Assembly (NCBI RefSeq): GCF_014204795.1
Contig: NZ_JACHMB010000001.1
Location: 2,356,001 to 2,420,000 of the forward strand
DNA length: 64,000 nt
Source of the DNA: Nonomuraea jabiensis
GTDB lineage: Bacteria; Actinomycetota; Actinomycetes; Streptosporangiales; Streptosporangiaceae
Reading direction: 5' to 3'
The position numbers were made by a program, and so were the translations under genes. Below, piece after piece: positions 42,751 to 53,349 of the stretch. Positions within the stretch are counted from its first letter, which is position 1, and each line of letters opens with the position of its first letter. The notes beneath the pieces are model-generated. The model saw only the letters and a list, made by a program, of their open reading frames with translations. It did no database searches and was not told where the DNA came from.

Positions 42751-43347
42751 TCATGCCTCCAGGCTGAGGGCGGAGTTCATGGTTGAGCAGGCCCGGCGCA
42801 AGAGCGCGGGCAGTTCGCCCGGTGTGCAGTCGGGCAGCCATTGGTCCAGAGCGCAGCGCCAGGTGGCCACGAAGAACTCGATGAGGAGCCGCAGTTCGAG
42901 ACGGTTTTGTTCGTCAAATCGGCACGCGATCTCGGCTTGGACTTCGGCGCAGTGCCGCAGCGTGTACCCGTCGAGTGCGGGCGAGTCGGCGATCAGCCGG
43001 AGCGTGAGCGGGAAGCGCCGGTACCAGTCCTCGTCCATGTGCTCCAGGGTGGTCAGCATGGCAGCGAGGAAGACATCAGCCAGCGGACCGGACTTCTCGA
43101 TGCCGTCCAAGACTTCCAGGTAGATGTCCCAGAGCTGCTTGACGGCGGTGAGCGCCACGTCCTCCTTGGAGCGGAAGTTGCGGAAGAAGGTCCGCCGGGA
43201 CACCTCCACCTGCTCCAGCAGCGCGTCCAGCGGAGTGTGGTCGAACCCGCGTTCGCCGAAGAGAGTGCTGGCGGTGTCGATCAGTGCCTGGCGAGTACGC
43301 AGCTTTTTGCGTTCGCGCAGGGTGGCGGGCTGTTCAACGGTCGTCAT
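42751..43347 (-). CDS. TetR family transcriptional regulator
   Basis: A 198-residue regulator: HTH 'TLRERKKLRTRQALIDTASTLFGERGFDHTPLDALLEQVEVSRRTFFRNFRSKEDVAL' (about 8-65), then a helical C-terminal domain ending 'ALLRRACSTMNSALSLEA'. ATG 43347 has TACAGT exactly 7 bases upstream (leaderless type); the frame extends to 43470 but that part lies in the neighbour's promoter. It is divergent from a quinone oxidoreductase and probably represses it through the GCCAC-ACT-GTGGC palindrome at 43403-43415. The pair is flanked by IS remnants, suggesting acquisition as a cassette. Confidence 0.88.
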   Translation of the reverse strand: MTTVEQPATLRERKKLRTRQALIDTASTLFGERGFDHTPLDALLEQVEVSRRTFFRNFRSKEDVALTAVKQLWDIYLEVLDGIEKSGPLADVFLAAMLTTLEHMDEDWYRRFPLTLRLIADSPALDGYTLRHCAEVQAEIACRFDEQNRLELRLLIEFFVATWRCALDQWLPDCTPGELPALLRRACSTMNSALSLEA

Positions 43348-43402
43348 CACCATCACTGTACCAATTACGCCGACATCACGCATATGCTCTACTGAAGCAA
43401 AC

Positions 43403-43415
43403 GCCACACTGTGGC
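43403..43415. promoter_or_regulatory. Small palindrome between TetR and oxidoreductase genes
   Basis: GCCAC (43403-43407), ACT, GTGGC (43411-43415) lies 24 bases before the GTG of the oxidoreductase gene. It is the only clear dyad in this divergent region and is a candidate operator. Confidence 0.4.
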
Positions 43416-43439
43416 ACTTTATGGAAAGGGAGTCTTCCT

Positions 43440-44375
43440 GTGCGTGCACTCGTCGTGGATCACACCTCACCTGGACACTTGTCGCTGACGGACGTCCCTG
43501 CCCCGCGACCCGCCGCCCACGAGGCGCTCGTGCGGGTCGAGGCGGTCTCGCTGAACTTCGGTGAGGTCCATGAGGCCGTCCGTCCGGAGATGCCGGACGG
43601 CACCGTGCTCGGATGGGACGCGGCCGGCGTGGTCGTCCAGGCGGCCGCCGACGGTTCGGGTCCGGCCGAGGGAGAGAGGGTTGTCACCCTCGGAGGGGAG
43701 GCCGGCTGGGCCGAATTGCGGGCCGTACCCGCCGCCCTGCTCGGCACCGCGCCAAGGGACGCCGATCCCGGCGCGTTGAGCACCGTTCCCGTGGCCGGGC
43801 TGAGCGCCCTGCACGCGCTACGTCAGATGGGATCGCTGCTCGGTCGCCGCGTGATGGTCACCGGTGCTTCCGGCGGCGTCGGCCGCTACGCCGTCCAGTT
43901 GGCCGCCCGCGCCGGCGCGCACGTCGTTGCCATCAGCCGGAGCACCGCTCAGGCGGACGGGCTGCGAGCCCTGGGCGCCCACGAGGTCCACCCGGAGCCG
44001 GCCGCAGTGCAGCAGGCCGTGTGGGCCGTCCTTGACAACGTCGGCGGACAGCACCTCGTCGACGCCTTCGCCTCCCTGTCGGCCGGCGGCAGCCTCATCA
44101 GCGTAGGCCGCTCCTCTGAGGCCGACGCGGTGCTGTCACCGGATGCCCTACTGGGCACCGGAGGACGGCACGACCGGTCGATCCGCACCTTCTTCCTCTT
44201 CGGCGACCCCACGACCGACTTCTCTGCGGATCTGACCTGGCTGGCCGGAGAGATCGCCGCAGGCACCCTCGATCCGGGCATCAGCTGGCGCGGCCCCTGG
44301 ACTCGCCACGCCGAGGCAGTCAAGGTTCTGCTCGACCGTCGCCTCCACGGCAAAGCCGTCCTCGATCTCGAGTAG
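43440..44375 (+). CDS. Zinc-type alcohol dehydrogenase/quinone oxidoreductase family protein
   Basis: A 311-residue medium-chain dehydrogenase/reductase without the structural or catalytic zinc Cys clusters, so it belongs to the quinone-reductase branch. GroES-like N-domain: 'VPAPRPAAHEALVRVEAVSLNFGEVHEAV' and 'LGWDAAGVVVQAA'. NADPH motif: 'RVMVTGASGGVGRYAVQLAARAGAHVVAISR'. C-terminal: 'RLHGKAVLDLE'. Probable NADPH-dependent reduction of quinones or enones. GTG 43440 has AAGGGAG 7 bases upstream. Paired with the divergent TetR gene. Confidence 0.88.
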   Translation: MRALVVDHTSPGHLSLTDVPAPRPAAHEALVRVEAVSLNFGEVHEAVRPEMPDGTVLGWDAAGVVVQAAADGSGPAEGERVVTLGGEAGWAELRAVPAALLGTAPRDADPGALSTVPVAGLSALHALRQMGSLLGRRVMVTGASGGVGRYAVQLAARAGAHVVAISRSTAQADGLRALGAHEVHPEPAAVQQAVWAVLDNVGGQHLVDAFASLSAGGSLISVGRSSEADAVLSPDALLGTGGRHDRSIRTFFLFGDPTTDFSADLTWLAGEIAAGTLDPGISWRGPWTRHAEAVKVLLDRRLHGKAVLDLE

Positions 44376-44408
44376 TCGGCCGGTGTGACGCCGGCACAAC
44401 CTCCGTCC

Positions 44409-44790
44409 GTGCCGGACCCCTTTGGGGATTGTCTCCGCAGGCGCCGACCGGCACGACACACCACTGCTCGGGCCCGCCCTCGAAGCAACGAAAGCCCGGT
44501 AGGAGCACGCTCCGAGCAGGTGAACGTCAATCTCGACCGGGGCTACGACAGTGCCAGGACTCGCGCCTTGCTCGACGACTTCGGCTTCAGCGGCGAGATG
44601 GCCGTGAGGGTGTGCCCGCACCGATCCAGGCTGGCAAGTGGTGGGTGGTCGAGCGGTGCAGCTCGTGGATGAACGGCCACGGCAAGCTGCGGTGCTGCAC
44701 CGAGAAGAGCAACAGCGCCGTGGACCTCGCCGCCGCCTTCGTCACGCCCCGCATGTTCATCCGACGCAACGCCCTCTCACTGCGCCTGGC
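44409..44790 (+). pseudogene. IS5-family transposase, 5'-truncated and frameshifted
   Basis: Three successive frames give pieces of one protein: 'TPLGIVSAGADRHDTPLLGP...ALEATKAR' then a stop (from about 44416), 'VNVNLDRGYDSARTRALLDDFGFSGE' (44521-44598), and 'GVPAPIQAGKWWVVERCSSWMNGHGKLRCCTEKSNSAVD' (44611 on, here quoted in full across two halves of the DDE domain). These match the C-terminal half of actinobacterial IS5-type (IS4811-like) transposases from memory, including the final E region 'VVERxxSWMNGxGKLRRCTEK'. The first half is absent, so the element is dead. Confidence 0.8.
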
Positions 44791-45179
44791 CTGCACGAAC
44801 GATCGACGGTGCTTGATGTCCCCGCATCCATACATCCCTCTTGGCCGGCCACCACGCCTTCGAGCCCGCTTCACGGCCGACGACATGCCCGTGGAGAATG
44901 CGGCCCACAGCCGGGGGAGCGCGAGGGGGCCGGCAGGCCACCTCGCCGGGGATCGGGGCGAAGCCCCGATCCCTATGGAGACAGCCCGAGCGTCAGTGAG
45001 GACCGCTCGGGGCGGGCTCCAGCAGGCCAACCCGGTAATCGCGCAACGGGTGGGCGCCGGCGAGCGCAGCGAGCGGGGGTTTCCCGGGGTCGAAGGGGCG
45101 GAGCCCCTGGGGGGCAGGGCCCGAGCACTCGCATGGCACGAAGTGCCTCCCGATGCGAGGACCTTGCTTTCCGGGAAGG
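44791..45179. other. Non-coding stretch with GC-rich hairpins
   Basis: About 390 bases with no supportable gene. It contains a perfect hairpin GGGATCGGGGC / GCCCCGATCCC with a GAA loop (44949-44973), a second one AGGGGC-GGA-GCCCCT (45094-45108), and a GCGAGCGCAGCGAGCG-type motif near 45060. Such units are common interspersed repeats in actinomycete intergenic DNA. The last part holds the lpd terminator. Confidence 0.5.
45128..45159 (-). terminator. Hairpin downstream of lpd
   Basis: CTCGCAT...ATGCGAG outer arms and GGCAC-GAA-GTGCC inner stem (45128-45159), with a small bulge, start 20 bases after the lipoamide dehydrogenase stop codon on the minus strand. Confidence 0.6.
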
Positions 45180-46559
<1,380 letters not shown>

Positions 46560-46579
46560 GAGTCGGACCATACCGTCAG

Positions 46580-46954
46580 CTAGACCTCGACCTTGTACGA
46601 GAGGGTGAGCTCATCGGCGGGCACCCCGCGGATTCCCCAGTTCGTCTGGGGCATCTCGATGATCGTGATCTCCACGTCCTCGGGCTCATAGCCGGATTTG
46701 GCGTAGATCTCCCTGATCAGCGCCCGCTTGGCGTCGTCGCTGCGCCCGGTGAAGCAGATCACCTCGATGATGAGGTACTTGTCACTGCGCCCGGGGCAGA
46801 TGAAGTCGTCCTCGTCCAGCAGCAGGAACCGGTGGAACCGCTTCTCCTGCGGCAGGCCCCACGCGCTCACCAGGCACGACTGCACCAGGTCGGAGACCTC
46901 CCGCTGCCGCCCGGCCCACACGTCCCTGCGCCCGTACACCTTCACTTGTGCCAT
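46580..46954 (-). CDS. Tautomerase-family protein lacking the N-terminal proline
   Basis: A 124-residue protein: '[51 protein letters not shown]', then '[52 protein letters not shown]', two beta-alpha-beta units of the tautomerase (4-OT/MIF) fold in one chain (PF14552-like). Residue 2 is Ala, not the catalytic Pro1 of true tautomerases, so the activity may differ. TATATT lies 6 bases before the ATG. Divergent from the response regulator with only 18 bases between the start codons. Confidence 0.8.
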   Translation of the reverse strand: MAQVKVYGRRDVWAGRQREVSDLVQSCLVSAWGLPQEKRFHRFLLLDEDDFICPGRSDKYLIIEVICFTGRSDDAKRALIREIYAKSGYEPEDVEITIIEMPQTNWGIRGVPADELTLSYKVEV

Positions 46955-46972
46955 GTCGGCAATATAGAGGGC

Positions 46973-47623
46973 GTGATCCGCGTACTCCTGGCCGACGACG
47001 AGGCCATGATCCGGGCCGGGGTCAAGGCCATCCTCGCCTCCGACCCGTCGCTGGAGGTGGTGGCCGAGGCCGGCGACGGCAGGCAGGCCGTCGACCTGGC
47101 CATCAGCCACCACCCCGACGTGGCGCTGCTCGACATCCGCATGCCCAGGCTCGACGGACTGGGGGCGGCGAGCGAGATGCGCCGGGTCGCGCCGGGCACG
47201 GCCGTGGTGATGCTGACCACATTCGGGGAGGACGACTACATCGCCAAGGCGCTCGACATCGGGGCGAGCGGGTTCCTGCTCAAGTCGGGCGATCCGCGCG
47301 AGCTGATCGCCGGGATCCACGCGGTCGCCGACGGGGCCGCGTACCTGTCGCCCAGGGTGGCCCAGCGGGTGATCGCGCACTTCGCGGGCGGCCGGATGAC
47401 CAAGGGCGCGCAGGCCCGCGACCGCATCGGCTCGCTCACCGACCGCGAGACGGAGGTGCTCGCCCTGCTCGGCGCGGGCATGTCGAACGGCGAGATCGCC
47501 CGTGAGCTGCACATCGTCGAGGGCACGGTGAAGGCGTACGTGAGCGCCATCCTCACCAGGCTCGGCGTGCGCAACCGCGTGCAGGCCGCGATAATCGCCC
47601 ACGAGGCCGGGTTGGTAGCCTGA
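46973..47623 (+). CDS. NarL/LuxR-family response regulator (orphan)
   Basis: A 216-residue two-domain regulator. Receiver: acidic pair Asp8/Asp9, phospho-acceptor Asp54 in 'VALLDIRMPRLDG', Thr in 'VVMLTTF', Lys in 'GFLLKSG'. Output: LuxR-type HTH 'LTDRETEVLALLGAGMSNGEIARELHIVEGTVKAYVSAILTRLGVRNRVQAAI' (about 150-205). No histidine kinase gene is next to it, which is unusual for this family. GTG 46973 lies 18 bases from the divergent tautomerase start, with an AT block (AATATAG) serving both directions. pyrD follows after 6 bases and may be cotranscribed. Confidence 0.92.
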   Translation: MIRVLLADDEAMIRAGVKAILASDPSLEVVAEAGDGRQAVDLAISHHPDVALLDIRMPRLDGLGAASEMRRVAPGTAVVMLTTFGEDDYIAKALDIGASGFLLKSGDPRELIAGIHAVADGAAYLSPRVAQRVIAHFAGGRMTKGAQARDRIGSLTDRETEVLALLGAGMSNGEIARELHIVEGTVKAYVSAILTRLGVRNRVQAAIIAHEAGLVA

Positions 47624-47629
47624 CGCGTG

Positions 47630-48682
<1,053 letters not shown>

Positions 48683-48701
48683 ATCCCCTATCGTGGGGCG
48701 A

Positions 48702-49256
48702 ATGATCGAAGAGGTACCTCTAGCGGACGGCGTCATCCTGCGCCCGGCCGCCGAGCAGGACGTCGAGGCCCTGGTACGCGCCTACGACCGCAACCGCGAC
48801 CACCTGAAGCGGTGGGAGCCCCGCAGGCTCGACGAGTTCTTCACCGCGGCCGGCCAGGCCAAGCGGCTCAAGGGCCTGCTCGAGGATCAGGCGCAGGGCC
48901 GGGCGATGGCCTGGGTGCTCGCGGACGGCGAGGAGATCGTGGGCCGCGCGACGCTCAGCGGCATCGTCCGCGGCCCCTGGCTGAGCTCCGACCTCGGCTA
49001 CTGGGTGGACGGCGGCTACGTCGGGCGCGGCCTGGCCACCGGCGCCGTGCGGGAGGTGTGCCGGATGGCCGACGAGGAGCTGGGGCTGCACCGGATCGCG
49101 GCCAGCACCCTGCTCGACAACGCGGCCTCGCAGCAGGTGCTGGTCAAGACCGGGTTCGAGCCGTACGGCACCGCCGAGCGCTACCTCGAGATCGACGGCA
49201 GGTGGCAGACCTGCCGCCTGTTCCAGCGCATCCTCAACGACCGCCCGGCCTTCTGA
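48702..49256 (+). CDS. GNAT acetyltransferase, RimJ/RimL-like
   Basis: A 184-residue protein of the ribosomal-protein-acetyltransferase-like branch: 'GVILRPAAEQDVEALVRAYDRNRDHLKRWEP', 'SSDLGYWVDGGYVGRGLATGAVREVCRMADEELGLHRIAASTLLDNAASQQVLVKTGFEPYGTAERYLEIDGRWQTCRLFQRI'. The acetyl-CoA loop is 'GYVGRGLATGA'. Target unknown. ATG 48702 has TATCGT (48689-48694) exactly 7 bases upstream, so it is transcribed on its own despite following pyrD closely. It ends one base before the convergent hexosaminidase gene. Confidence 0.9.
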   Translation: MIEEVPLADGVILRPAAEQDVEALVRAYDRNRDHLKRWEPRRLDEFFTAAGQAKRLKGLLEDQAQGRAMAWVLADGEEIVGRATLSGIVRGPWLSSDLGYWVDGGYVGRGLATGAVREVCRMADEELGLHRIAASTLLDNAASQQVLVKTGFEPYGTAERYLEIDGRWQTCRLFQRILNDRPAF

Positions 49257-49257
49257 G

Positions 49258-50847
49258 TCACACGCTGGGGCGGGTCGACTCCGCGTCGTGCGTCATGCCG
49301 TCGATGCGGGCCATCACCTCGGAGACGCGCACCACGCCCGGCCGGTGCGGGCGCCGCCGCTGCCACGGGTGCGGCCCCGCGAGCGGGCGGTACTCCACCC
49401 CGAGCGCGTCCAGCCGCCCCAGGTGCTCCTCCAGCCGTCCCTCGAAGCCGTCGGCGGGGCCCGTCCAGCCGACCTCCGCCAGCGCGCACGCCCGCGGCCA
49501 CAGGCGGTAGTCGACCGTGCGGGCGTCTGGCACGCGCTCGGTCCAGAGCTGCGCCTGGACCCCCAGGACCCGGGCGCGTTCCTCCTCCGTCCAGGAGTCC
49601 GGCGCGGGGTCGAAGGCGGCCACGTCCGAGACGGTGACGGCGTCGCCGATGGCCATGGGCTCGTCCGCCGAGGCCGCCTCCGCGTAGTCGAAGTACAGCG
49701 GGAACACCGGGGTCGCCACCACGTCGTGCCCGGCCGCGGCGGCCCGGCGGCCCACCCCCATGCCCCGCCACGGCATCACCACGGTGTCCTCCCGCAGCCC
49801 GCCGCTGACGAACGCCTCGTCCCACACCACGGCCCGCGCGCCCCGCTCGGCCAGCGCGTCCGCCAGCCGCCGCAGGAACCACGCCTGCAGGTCGTTGGAG
49901 GTGGCCAGCCCGAGCGAGTCGCGGTACGCGATGATCTCGGCGGACTCGCCCCAATGGTCCAGCACGACCTCGTCGCCGCCGATGTGCACGTAGGGCGTCT
50001 CGCCCAGCGCCCCGATCAGCTCGTCGAAGATCGTGGTCAGGAACTCGACGGTCGGCGGCAGCGGCGACAGGATCGCCGAGGAGATGCCCCACCGGTCGAG
50101 CACGTCGTACCGCTCCCCCGTGGCCCCGAGCGACGGGTACGCCGCCAGGATCGCCGACGCGTGCCCGGGCACGTCGATCTCGGGGACGACCGTGACGCAC
50201 CGGGCGCGGGCGTAGGCGCCGATCTCGGCCAGGTCGTCGAGCGTGTAGTAGCCCCCGTGCGGCAGGTCGTCGTAGGTGTCCGGCTCGCGCCAGTAGTTGG
50301 TCGCCGTGCGCGGCCGGTGCGAGGAGACCTCGTGCAGCAGCGGGTACGCCCTGCTCTCCACCCGCCACCCCTGGTCGTCCACCAGGTGCAGGTGGAGGCG
50401 GTTGAGCTTGTGCATCGCCATCAGGTCGAGCAGGCGGAGGATCTCCCGCTTGGGGAAGAAGTGCCGCGCCACGTCGAGATGCAGCCCGCGCCAGGCGAAG
50501 CGCGGCGCGTCCTCGATCCGCACCCCTGGAACGGGCCACGAGGTCCCGGTGGAGAACCGGTAGGAGGCGGCGGGCAGCAGCTGGTGCAGCGACTGCGCCG
50601 CGTAGAAGGCCCCGGCCGGCCCGCCGGCCACGATCTCCACGCCCCGCGAACCCACCGTCAGCCGGTACGCCTCCTCGCCGAGCGCCGGATCCCGCCGGAC
50701 GTCGATCTCGCCCGCGTCACCGGGGCGCAGGTCGAGCAGCGGGAGCGCGCGGCGTACGGCGTCCACCAGGTCGCCGGACACCGTCGCGCCCGCGGTCAGC
50801 TCGTAGGAACCGGCAAGATCACTGAGCAGCGCTGGGCGAGGAATCAT
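49258..50847 (-). CDS. Beta-N-acetylhexosaminidase, glycoside hydrolase family 20
   Basis: A 529-residue GH20 enzyme: N-terminal GH20b domain to about 120, then the TIM barrel from 'FAWRGLHLDVARHFFPKREI'. The catalytic Asp292-Glu293 pair in 'YVHIGGDEVVLDHW' is intact (Glu as acid/base, Asp orienting the substrate acetamido group). 'EIDVPGHA' and 'LHLHLVDDQGWRVE' are further signatures. No signal peptide is visible, so it may act inside the cell on muropeptide or chitin sugars. It overlaps the upstream amidase gene by 4 bases (ATGA), giving a coupled cell-wall-turnover pair. Confidence 0.93.
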   Translation of the reverse strand: MIPRPALLSDLAGSYELTAGATVSGDLVDAVRRALPLLDLRPGDAGEIDVRRDPALGEEAYRLTVGSRGVEIVAGGPAGAFYAAQSLHQLLPAASYRFSTGTSWPVPGVRIEDAPRFAWRGLHLDVARHFFPKREILRLLDLMAMHKLNRLHLHLVDDQGWRVESRAYPLLHEVSSHRPRTATNYWREPDTYDDLPHGGYYTLDDLAEIGAYARARCVTVVPEIDVPGHASAILAAYPSLGATGERYDVLDRWGISSAILSPLPPTVEFLTTIFDELIGALGETPYVHIGGDEVVLDHWGESAEIIAYRDSLGLATSNDLQAWFLRRLADALAERGARAVVWDEAFVSGGLREDTVVMPWRGMGVGRRAAAAGHDVVATPVFPLYFDYAEAASADEPMAIGDAVTVSDVAAFDPAPDSWTEEERARVLGVQAQLWTERVPDARTVDYRLWPRACALAEVGWTGPADGFEGRLEEHLGRLDALGVEYRPLAGPHPWQRRRPHRPGVVRVSEVMARIDGMTHDAESTRPSV

Positions 50848-51686
50848 GTTCCGAGATAGTGCTGCAATCCGTTCGCCAGCGCCAGGGCGATCTTCTGCCG
50901 GAAGCCGGGATCCTGGAACTTGGCCGCCTCGGCGGCGTTGCGCATGTTGCCGCACTCGATGAAGACCTTCGGCACGGTCGACAGGTTGAGACCGCCGAGG
51001 TCGTTGCGGTAGTCGAGCGCGTTGCGGCCGATGTAGGTGGAGTACGGCAGGCCCGTGCCCTTGGCGAACGCGTTGCGCACGTCGATGCCGAGCCTGCTGG
51101 AGGCGCTCACGACCTTGTCCACGGGGCCGTTGATCTTCTTCGGCATGATGACGTGGAAGCCGTGGTTGGCGGGGGCCGCGCCGTCGCCGTGGATGGAGAT
51201 CGCGGCGTCGGCGCGGGCCTTGTTGCCGATCGCGGCCCGCTCGGTGATGCACGGGCCCACGCCGTTGTTGCTCGTCCTGGTCAGCTTGACCGTCGCCCCG
51301 CGGGATTCGAGGATCTTGACGAGCCGCTTGGAGACGTCGAAGGAGAAGGCGGCCTCGGTGTAGCCGCTGTTGGTCTGGGTGCCCGTCGTGTCGCAGGGCT
51401 TCCACTTGGTCAGCACGTTGACCTTGCGGTTGACGGCCGCGGGGTCGCGGTAGTTGCCGCCGTTGTGGCCCGGGTCGATCACGACGACCTTGCCCTCCAG
51501 GGGCTTGGCGTCGGGCGGGGACTGCTTGGCGGGAGTCTGCTTGAGGGGAGTCTGCTCCGCGGCGGTCTGCTCCGCGCTGGTCGCGGGAGCGGCCTGACCT
51601 GCCGCGGCGCCACCGGTGCCGGTGCCGCCACACGCGGAGGCGATCAGGCCGCAAACGGCGAGAACTGAGGCTGGCAGAGCACGCAT
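50844..51686 (-). CDS. N-acetylmuramoyl-L-alanine amidase lipoprotein (Amidase_3)
   Basis: A 280-residue protein with a lipoprotein signal 'MRALPASVLAVCGLIASAC' (lipobox ASAC), a Thr/Pro/Gln-rich spacer with 'KQTP/EQT' repeats to about 65, then an Amidase_3 domain: zinc His in 'VVIDPGHNGG', Glu in 'SGYTEAAFSFDVSKRL' region, second His in 'AAISIHGDGAAP', catalytic Glu in 'KVFIECGNMRN'. It cleaves the amide linking stem peptide to MurNAc. ATG 51686 has TAAGTT exactly 7 bases upstream (leaderless type). Coupled to the GH20 gene. Confidence 0.92.
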   Translation of the reverse strand: MRALPASVLAVCGLIASACGGTGTGGAAAGQAAPATSAEQTAAEQTPLKQTPAKQSPPDAKPLEGKVVVIDPGHNGGNYRDPAAVNRKVNVLTKWKPCDTTGTQTNSGYTEAAFSFDVSKRLVKILESRGATVKLTRTSNNGVGPCITERAAIGNKARADAAISIHGDGAAPANHGFHVIMPKKINGPVDKVVSASSRLGIDVRNAFAKGTGLPYSTYIGRNALDYRNDLGGLNLSTVPKVFIECGNMRNAAEAAKFQDPGFRQKIALALANGLQHYLGT

Positions 51687-51783
51687 GGCTTCCAACTTAC
51701 GGCACGCCCGGAGCTCAAGCCCGTCTTATGCCGACTACGGCGAGGGGAGGGGAATCGTACGTCCTGGCCGGGCCCCTAACCCG

Positions 51784-52032
51784 TCACCAGACGCGCTCGC
51801 CGATCTCCTGGCGCTCCAGCAGGGCCGCCAGCTCCCGCGCGTCCTCGGCGTCGAGCCCGAGAACGACGCGGGGCCGGCCCCACGGGTGGTCGAGGGAGTG
51901 GGCGACGTAACTGGCGACCGACTCCGCGGCGCCGTCGACGCCCCGCCCCCTCCCCGCCCGCCAGTGGCCCCAGGCGCGCTCGAGCTCGGCCGCCGCGCGC
52001 TGGGCGCAAGACACTAGTTCCGGATCACGCAT
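51784..52032 (-). CDS. Small hypothetical protein
   Basis: An 82-residue, mostly helical, charged protein ('MRDPELVSCAQRAAAELERAWGHWRAGRG...', ending 'LDAEDARELAALLERQEIGERVW'). No family recognised. GGGGGAA lies about 6 bases before the ATG. It sits alone between the amidase and LacI-type genes. Confidence 0.6.
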   Translation of the reverse strand: MRDPELVSCAQRAAAELERAWGHWRAGRGRGVDGAAESVASYVAHSLDHPWGRPRVVLGLDAEDARELAALLERQEIGERVW

Positions 52033-52103
52033 GACTGTTCCCCCGGATCAGGTCATGGCCGGATCGAATCCGGCCACAAATAGCATGACCCTGACGAGTA
52101 AAC

Positions 52104-52131
52104 AGCCGCGCGGCCACGTCTCCGCGCGGCT
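52104..52131 (-). terminator. Hairpin terminator of the LacI-type gene
   Basis: AGCCGCGCGG (52104-52113) and CCGCGCGGCT (52122-52131) are perfect arms around an 8-base loop, 22 bases after the stop codon of the LacI-type gene on the minus strand. Confidence 0.75.
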
Positions 52132-52152
52132 TGACCCAGCCTTGAGCGTCTT

Positions 52153-53202
52153 TTAGACGGGACCCGTGCTGCGCCGCACGATCAGTTCGGGGCGGATCTC
52201 GCGCAGGCGCGAGACCTTGGCGGGGTCCCCGATCCGGTCGCTCAGCAGCGCCGCCGCCGACCTTCCCATGGTGCGGCGGGGCTGGTCGACCGAGGTGAGT
52301 GAGATGTGGTGGGAGGCCGACAGGTGCGTGTTGTCGTAGCCGACCACCGAAAGGTCCTGCGGGACTCGCAGGCCCAGGTCGCTGGCGGCCGAGAGCACGC
52401 CGAGCGCGACCACGTCATTGGCGGCGAAGATCGCCGTGGGCCTGGGGTCGCGGGTGAGCAGCGCCATTGCCGCCTCCCTGCCACTCTCCTCGGTCGAGTC
52501 CGCGGCCTCGACCATGATGTACGGCGCCAGCGAGTGCCTGCGCATGGCCACGAGGTAACCCTCGCAGCGCGACGAGCGCCGGCCCTCGATGTGCGCGATG
52601 CGCTTGTGGCCCAGCTCGACCAGGTGGTCGATGGCCAGGCGGGCGCCGAGCTGGTCGTCGTCGACGACGATGTCGACTCCGTCGAGCTCGATGTCACGTT
52701 CCCCTACGACGACGGTCGGGGTGTAGGCGGTGGCCTCGATCAGCGTCTCGCTGGTCGGCGCGATGCCCAGGAGGACCAGCCCGTCCACCCTGAGCTCGAG
52801 GAAGGCCTCGACGGCCTCGTCCTCGAACGCCGGGTCCCACTGGCTGTTCCCTATGAGCATGCGCAGGCCGTCGCCGTGCAGGCTCTCCTGCAGACCGTCG
52901 AGGAACTCTGCGTAGAACGGATTGTGCAGGTCGGCGACGAGCGCACCCACCAGATGCGTACGGCCCTCGACCAGGCTCCGCGCGACCGCGTTCGGCCGGT
53001 AGCCGAGTTCGCGGGCCGCCTGCAGCACGGCCTGGCGCCGGTGCTCGCTCACGTGCGGGGATCCGCGCAGCACGAGAGAGACCAGCGATTTCGAGACGCC
53101 GGCTCGTTCGGCGACGTTGCGGATGGTCGGTCTGGGCCGAGGCAGCGTGTCTACCTCTCTGAGCTCGGTAATGGTTGAAGTGTTGACGGGCGGTCCTGAC
53201 AT
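52153..53202 (-). CDS. LacI family transcriptional regulator
   Basis: A 349-residue regulator: HTH and hinge in 'TIRNVAERAGVSKSLVSLVLRGSPHVSEHRRQAVLQAARELGYRPNAVARSLVEGRT' (about 26-82), then a periplasmic-binding-protein-like sugar domain ('LVGALVADLHNPFYAEFLDGLQESL', 'GRRSSRCEGYLVAMRR', 'AIFAANDVVALGVLSAASDLGLRVPQDLSVVGYDNTHLS'). GGGGGAG lies 5 bases before ATG 53202. No sugar-transport or hydrolase genes are adjacent, so targets are elsewhere; the cell-wall hexosaminidase 1.3 kb downstream is one conceivable target. Confidence 0.92.
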   Translation of the reverse strand: MSGPPVNTSTITELREVDTLPRPRPTIRNVAERAGVSKSLVSLVLRGSPHVSEHRRQAVLQAARELGYRPNAVARSLVEGRTHLVGALVADLHNPFYAEFLDGLQESLHGDGLRMLIGNSQWDPAFEDEAVEAFLELRVDGLVLLGIAPTSETLIEATAYTPTVVVGERDIELDGVDIVVDDDQLGARLAIDHLVELGHKRIAHIEGRRSSRCEGYLVAMRRHSLAPYIMVEAADSTEESGREAAMALLTRDPRPTAIFAANDVVALGVLSAASDLGLRVPQDLSVVGYDNTHLSASHHISLTSVDQPRRTMGRSAAALLSDRIGDPAKVSRLREIRPELIVRRSTGPV

Positions 53203-53349
53203 GTGTCTCCCCCGCGATGCGGATATGGGCACCTGCCTGACCAAACGATCGAGTTCGCCGCAGGGTACGGCCTTCTCACTGTTTGACTCAGAGAATCGTC
53301 ACGGGTCGGCCCGGGGAACGGGTGGCACGGCGTCGGCTACTGTGCAGGT

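Noticed and set aside
44949..45108. GC-rich hairpins considered as tRNA or small RNA genes
   Set aside because: No cloverleaf, CCA end or anticodon arm; they look like interspersed palindromic units.
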